Below are positions 59,764 through 64,000 of a DNA stretch of 64,000 nucleotides, one piece after another. Position 1 is the first letter of the stretch. The number at the start of each line of letters is the position of its first letter. The notes below the pieces were generated by a model, which was not told the DNA's origin, made no database searches, and saw only the letters and a list, made by a program, of their open reading frames with translations. The DNA comes from Streptomyces nymphaeiformis. GTDB lineage: Bacteria; Actinomycetota; Actinomycetes; Streptomycetales; Streptomycetaceae. Position numbers and translations under genes: made by a program. Location: assembly GCF_014203895.1 (NCBI RefSeq), contig NZ_JACHJY010000014.1, forward strand, positions 1 to 64,000, given 5' to 3'.

Positions 59764-62700
59764 ATGGGAGCCGATCTGAGCCGCGTGCGGTTCGACGCGC
59801 TGCGCGACCACTCCGGCGTCGTCATGCAGCAGGGCCGACTGCTGCTCGACTCCGACTGGAACGAGTTCGTGGCGATCGTCGACCGCAGACTGCGCGCCGC
59901 CGCCGCCGACCTCGGCACCCCCGGAGTCGCGGAGGGGTTCTCCGGCGTCGCCGTGGTCCCCCGTACGACCCCCGACGCCTTCCGGATCACGAGCTCGGCG
60001 GACGGCATCGCCATCGGCCGCGGCCGCATGTACGTCGACGGCCTGATGGCGGAGAACCACGGCACGGGCGACGAGATCGCCTTCGACCCGCTGCTCGCCG
60101 GCCCGGCACGCACGAAGGACACCCCGTACGGGAACCAGCCGTACTGGGCGGCCCCGACAGCGCTGCCGACCACCGGCACGCACGTGGTGTATCTGGACGT
60201 GTGGCAGCGCGAGGTCACCCCGCTCCAGGCCCGCGACCTGGTCGAGGAGGCCGTGGGGGTCGACACCACCGCCCGCACGCAGACCGTGTGGCGGGTCCGC
60301 GTGCACGAACCCGACACCCCCGATGTCGGCTGCGGCACCAGGGACGAGGACATCCCCGGCTGGGCCGAGGTCATCGCCCCCTCCGCCGGCCGGCTCACCA
60401 CCGGCACGATCCCGGTGGCTGCGGACGACAACCCGTGCGTGCTGCCGCCCTCCGGTGACTACCGCGGGCTCGAGAACCAGACCTACCGGGTGGAGGTCCA
60501 CGAAGGCGGAGCCGCCGGCACCGCCACGTTCAAGTGGTCCCGTGACAACGGCTCGGTCGCGATGCGGGTCGTGGAGGTGCTGGCGCAGGACCGGCTGCGG
60601 CCCGAGCACCTGGGCCGGGACTCGGTGCTCGGGCTCCGCGAGCAGGACTGGGTGGAGATCCTCGACGACCAGCAGGAACTCGACGAGCGGCCCGGCCACA
60701 TGCGCCGGATCGCCGAGGTGCACGACGACGGAACGATCACCATCGCCCCTCCGCTCCCGGCCGAGCTGGTCGTGACGCCCGAGGAGGCACTCCGGCGGAA
60801 CCTGCTGATCCGCCGCTGGGACCACACGGGCACGATCAGGAGTGCGCAGGGTGCCGTGGTCGACGACCTCGACGCCCCGGGCTCCACCGGGGCCATCAAG
60901 GTGCCGACGGGAAACGTGCCCGTCGTGCTCGAACACGGCATCACCGTGACGCTCGACGCTCCTGGTGGTGTGTTCCGCACCGGCGATCACTGGATCTTCA
61001 CCGCGCGCACCACCACCGCCACCGTCGAGAAGCTGGACGCGGCACCCCCGCTCGGCGTCCACCACCACTACGCCCGCCTGGCCGTCGTCACGTTCCCCTC
61101 CACCGTCCACGACTGCCGCACCCTGTGGCCGGATGCCGGAGGCTGTGGCGACTGCACGGTCTGCGTGACCCCGGAGTCGCACGCCAAGGGGGTCCTGACC
61201 GTGCAGGCGGCGGTGGACTCGGTCGCGGAGGAGGGAGGCACGGTCTGCCTCGCGCCGGGTGTCTACCACCTCGTCGAAGGACCCGTACGGATGTGGAGGG
61301 CACGGTCGGTGCGTATCCACGGGCAGGGAACCGGCACCCTGCTCATCGGCGAGAGCGGGGCCTTCGACATCGACCACTCGGCCTTCATCACCCTGGAGGA
61401 CCTCACGGTCATCTCCACCGGCGGCTCTCCGGCGATCCGGTTCGCCGTCACGGCCGCGGTCACCGCCCGACGGCTCACCGCGCTGGCGATCGGCGGCGGA
61501 GAGGACGGCGGGACGGGCACCGCCTTCGAACTGTCGGGCGCGTCCCTGCGGACCAGGATCCTGGACTGCGACATCATCGGCCGGAACGGGGTCGAGGCCC
61601 AGGAGTACATGGATGATGACGGCGAGGGCATCAGGGCCCACCTGCTGACGGCCGGTCTGGAGATCACCGACAACCGGATGATGTGCTTCTCGGCGGGCGT
61701 GCAGTTCCGTGGCAGCACGGCGCACGTCCTCCGCAACACCATCCGCGGCAACACGGTGCTGTTCACGCACAGCGCGGGGCTCCGGTTGCGCGGCGTCCTC
61801 TCACCCCGGGCCTCCTTCGACATCGTCGACAACCGCGTGGAGGCCGACGGGGTCGGCATCGAGGTGGGCGCGAGCGGGTACACCGTCCGGGACAACACCA
61901 TCGTCGGCACCCCGGAGCCGGACCCCGGCCCGTCCCAGGGGATCGCCGTGCGGCGCGGAGTGGCCGGCGTACTGCGCGGCACCACCCGCATCGCGGGCAA
62001 CCGCATCCGCCGGGTCATGGGTCCTGGCATCGTCGTGCGCGTCCCGACGGGCGACCTCGACATCTCGCACAACACCATCGAACGGGCCGTCGAGGGCATC
62101 GTGGTCACCGAGCGCGGCAGGTCGGCCGATGCCGTGATCGTCGGCAACACGCTGCGGGACATCGTTCCGCGCCCGTACGGGAACCCTCCCGAGAGCGTCC
62201 ACGCCATCCGGCTCGTCGGCGCGCCCCACGCCCTCGTCGCATCCAACACCGTCTCCAACGTCACCACGCCCTCCCCCGACGACGGAAACGGCGACGGAAA
62301 CGGCGGCGGCGGTCCGGAACGGAAGACCGGTGTGGCCGTGCTGGCCTGCCGGGAGTCCCGGGTCCACGGCAACAACGTCGAGTCGGTCGGCCAGTCCGAG
62401 TGGAGCGAGAACGACCGGTACCTCGGCATCCACGTCGCCGTCTTCTGCCGCAGCACGATCGAGAGCAACGTCTGCCGGCGGATCCCCGAGGACGTCGACT
62501 ACGACGGCCACCCCCCGTGGAGCGGCCTGCTGGTGGGCGACGACTGGGACGGGGACGGCGAGCCCCCGAGCTTCCGCACCGCGCACATCGGCCCGTACGT
62601 CTCCGTCGTCGGTGCCAGGGTCTCGCACCTGATCGGCCCGAACACCGCCTTCACCCACACCTCGGACGACCTCAGTCTGATCGTCTCCACCAACACCTTC

Positions 62701-63003
62701 ACCGGCGGTGCCCAGTACCCGGCGGCGCGGATCGAGATGACCGGAGACGCCGTCGTCTCCGCCAACCAGTTCCGCCAGCACGGCGACTCGGATCCCGCCG
62801 CGCTCACCGTGCGGGCCACCACCGCGACCGTGACCGGCAACCGCGCGAGGGGCGGCATTCCGTCGATCTACTTCCACGTCCCGCCGCAGTGGGTCGCCGT
62901 GCTCGGCAACATCACCACCGGCGGCATCGGCCCGGACGACCCCATGGACCCCGACAGCATCGCCACCAAGTGGCTGGACCTCAATGTCAAGGGCGTGCTC
63001 TGA
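59764..63003 (+). CDS. eCIS DUF6519 / right-handed beta-helix protein, fibre-like
   Basis: 1079 residues (ATG 59764; AAGGAGG 9 bp upstream). N-terminal DUF6519 about 1-420: RVRFDALRDHSGVVMQQGRL, LLDSDWNEFVAIVDRRLRAA, TYRVEVHEGGAAGTATFKWS, RDNGSVAMRVVEV. A long right-handed parallel beta-helix follows, about 430-1070, with repeated N-x-I/V-x-G/N rungs (ITDNRMMCFSAGVQFRG; FDIVDNRVEADGVGIEVGAS; LDISHNTIERAVEGIVV). A Gly/Asn/Asp linker is near residue 840. Such modules bind or cleave polysaccharide; no catalytic triad can be assigned by eye. Likely an outer baseplate or fibre component. Confidence 0.85.
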   Translation: MGADLSRVRFDALRDHSGVVMQQGRLLLDSDWNEFVAIVDRRLRAAAADLGTPGVAEGFSGVAVVPRTTPDAFRITSSADGIAIGRGRMYVDGLMAENHGTGDEIAFDPLLAGPARTKDTPYGNQPYWAAPTALPTTGTHVVYLDVWQREVTPLQARDLVEEAVGVDTTARTQTVWRVRVHEPDTPDVGCGTRDEDIPGWAEVIAPSAGRLTTGTIPVAADDNPCVLPPSGDYRGLENQTYRVEVHEGGAAGTATFKWSRDNGSVAMRVVEVLAQDRLRPEHLGRDSVLGLREQDWVEILDDQQELDERPGHMRRIAEVHDDGTITIAPPLPAELVVTPEEALRRNLLIRRWDHTGTIRSAQGAVVDDLDAPGSTGAIKVPTGNVPVVLEHGITVTLDAPGGVFRTGDHWIFTARTTTATVEKLDAAPPLGVHHHYARLAVVTFPSTVHDCRTLWPDAGGCGDCTVCVTPESHAKGVLTVQAAVDSVAEEGGTVCLAPGVYHLVEGPVRMWRARSVRIHGQGTGTLLIGESGAFDIDHSAFITLEDLTVISTGGSPAIRFAVTAAVTARRLTALAIGGGEDGGTGTAFELSGASLRTRILDCDIIGRNGVEAQEYMDDDGEGIRAHLLTAGLEITDNRMMCFSAGVQFRGSTAHVLRNTIRGNTVLFTHSAGLRLRGVLSPRASFDIVDNRVEADGVGIEVGASGYTVRDNTIVGTPEPDPGPSQGIAVRRGVAGVLRGTTRIAGNRIRRVMGPGIVVRVPTGDLDISHNTIERAVEGIVVTERGRSADAVIVGNTLRDIVPRPYGNPPESVHAIRLVGAPHALVASNTVSNVTTPSPDDGNGDGNGGGGPERKTGVAVLACRESRVHGNNVESVGQSEWSENDRYLGIHVAVFCRSTIESNVCRRIPEDVDYDGHPPWSGLLVGDDWDGDGEPPSFRTAHIGPYVSVVGARVSHLIGPNTAFTHTSDDLSLIVSTNTFTGGAQYPAARIEMTGDAVVSANQFRQHGDSDPAALTVRATTATVTGNRARGGIPSIYFHVPPQWVAVLGNITTGGIGPDDPMDPDSIATKWLDLNVKGVL

Positions 63004-63074
63004 CAGCGGGACCGGACCCCGCTCCCCGGCCTCTGTCGACTCACCCACCCGCCCCCCGGAAGGACCCCGCACCG

Positions 63075-63581
63075 ATGCCGATCGTCGTCGTCGAGCAGGA
63101 GAAGACCCTCGCCGCCCTCACCACAAGGCTTCTGAAAGCCAGAACGGCCAAGGCTGCGAAGGAGAAGGCCGCGCAGGCGATCCGCGAGGCCAATCCGGGC
63201 CTCGACCTCGACCATCTGCGACCAGGAATGATCGTCGTCGTGCCACGGCTGGCGGAGGCGAGCGACGAGGACGACGACCTCGTCGACCAGAGTCTGGACC
63301 TCTTCCTCGCGGAGGTGAGGGCAGAAGTCGACACGCTCCTCGACGCCGCCAACGACTCCCTGGCGTCGGAGAAGGAGGAGCTGGAGACGACGGCCAAGGT
63401 GCTCGACGTCATGGAAGTCCAGCAGGCGGCCCAGAACGACCCCGTGCTCCAGAACAACCTGGAGAGTCTGCGCAGCTCGATCGAAGGCGACCAGGAGGCC
63501 GCCGCGGAGAACACCGACACCCTGCTCAACGGCATCGAGCAGTGGTACACCGATCTCGACGACCTGAGCACGCTGTGGTGA
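63075..63581 (+). CDS. eCIS LysM-like/coiled-coil protein
   Basis: 168 residues (ATG 63075). Residues 1-58 form a LysM-like module (PIVVVEQEKTLAALTTRLLK; REANPGLDLDHLRPGMIVVV PRL). The rest is acidic helix (DQSLDLFLAEVRAEVDTLLD; LESLRSSIEGDQEAAAENTD), probably a coiled coil. A similar LysM-plus-coil gene sits before the terminator gene in related operons as I recall them; function unknown. Confidence 0.7.
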   Translation: MPIVVVEQEKTLAALTTRLLKARTAKAAKEKAAQAIREANPGLDLDHLRPGMIVVVPRLAEASDEDDDLVDQSLDLFLAEVRAEVDTLLDAANDSLASEKEELETTAKVLDVMEVQQAAQNDPVLQNNLESLRSSIEGDQEAAAENTDTLLNGIEQWYTDLDDLSTLW

Positions 63582-63588
63582 GGACCCG

Positions 63589-64000
63589 ATGAGCAACGCC
63601 CTGGCCGTGCCGGCCGTCACCGCCGCCCTCACCACCCTCGTACAGAACGCCGTGGACGGACTCGGGATCAACCCCGGACCCGTCGTCGCCCCGGGCCCCC
63701 TCGACAACACGGGGGACCACGCCCGCGTCGGCGTGCACCTGTACCGGGTCTCGCGCAACCCGACCCTGTCCCTCGCCGATCTGCCCACCCGCTCGTCCGC
63801 CGGACAGCTCCGGCAGAAGCCGAGGGCGGCGCTCGACCTGCACTACCTCTTCACCTTCCGCGGCTCCAACGAATGGGAGACGCAGCAGCTCCTGGCCAGG
63901 ACCGCGGCCACGCTGCACACCGTCCCCCACATCACCGCCGCCCTGCTCGCCGACGCGGAGACCGCCCACCCCGAGATCGCCGACAACGACCTGGCCCAGG
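63589..64000 (+). CDS. eCIS tail terminator (DUF4255), truncated by window end
   Basis: ATG 63589, 7 bp after the previous stop; runs off the window. NALAVPAVTAALTTLVQNAV, DHARVGVHLYRVSRNPTLSL and RAALDLHYLFTFRGSNEWET identify DUF4255 (Pvc16/Afp16 N-terminal domain), the terminator that caps tube and sheath at the far end of the particle. Only the first 137 codons are visible. Confidence 0.88.
   Translation, partial: MSNALAVPAVTAALTTLVQNAVDGLGINPGPVVAPGPLDNTGDHARVGVHLYRVSRNPTLSLADLPTRSSAGQLRQKPRAALDLHYLFTFRGSNEWETQQLLARTAATLHTVPHITAALLADAETAHPEIADNDLAQ

Noticed and set aside
44913..63581. Possibility that the operon is a normal contractile prophage
   Set aside because: No capsid, portal, terminase, integrase or lysis gene is present, and the CIS_tube, DUF6519 and DUF4255 proteins plus a SARP regulator fit eCIS rather than a phage.
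1..64000. Search for rRNA genes, classical riboswitches, origin (DnaA-box cluster) or telomere-like palindromes
   Set aside because: None could be supported by eye; apart from one irregular tRNA-like sequence, no structural RNA is evident.

Overview
The window looks like a piece of a Streptomyces (or close actinomycete) chromosome. The DNA is very GC-rich with G/C at most third codon positions, GTG and TTG starts are common, and the genes include mycothione reductase, a rifampin ADP-ribosyltransferase, a SARP regulator, SpoIIE-type PAS/GAF phosphatase and DUF721. I identified everything by reading the translations; no database search was possible.

There are two contrasting halves. From 1 to about 44 kb lies an accessory, decaying region. 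Intact genes (YCII and VOC proteins, MerR plus secreted carboxylesterase, DUF389 membrane protein, mtr, arr, a PEP-mutase/isocitrate-lyase-like enzyme, MOSC protein, a secreted YVTN-propeller/IPT protein, a PAS-GAF-PP2C phosphatase, a DUF4157 protein) are mixed with many pseudogenes broken by frameshifts and in-frame stops (phytase-like/DUF1254 chimera, PAP2, DUF11-like wall protein, DUF721, arginine deiminase tail). Six mobile-element units are present: an intact IS5-family element (1052-2099, TTA duplication), two decayed IS110-family transposase genes (12821-14060 and 14664-15400), an IS630 element (30437-31551, TA duplication), a second IS630 element with its transposase in two frames (40174-41317, TA) and a broken IS5/IS427-like element (41886-42773, TTA). 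Two of these elements sit exactly on stop codons of the genes they hit.

From 44.1 kb to the right edge a single rightward operon encodes an extracellular contractile injection system (eCIS, a phage-tail-like particle). A SARP regulator is followed by sheath, tube, a Cys-pair assembly protein, a proline-rich spacer protein, a small protein, a CIS_tube/hub adaptor, a LysM-like protein, gpD-like hub, gp5-like spike stem, PAAR-like tip, gp25-like wedge, two large gp6/J-like baseplate proteins, a gp7-like wedge with a beta-helix, a DUF6519 beta-helix fibre-like protein, a LysM/coiled-coil protein and a DUF4255 tail terminator cut by the window end. Nearly all genes overlap by 4 bp or are a few bases apart, and none is broken. 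The AAA+ ATPase and tape measure expected for such systems are not in the window and would lie further right.

About 6 kb upstream of the operon a DUF4157 protein with an HELTH motif and a following coiled-coil protein make a plausible effector (cargo) pair; DUF4157 is a known eCIS-associated domain. The cargo candidate and the injection machine are separated by two IS elements and a shattered gene.
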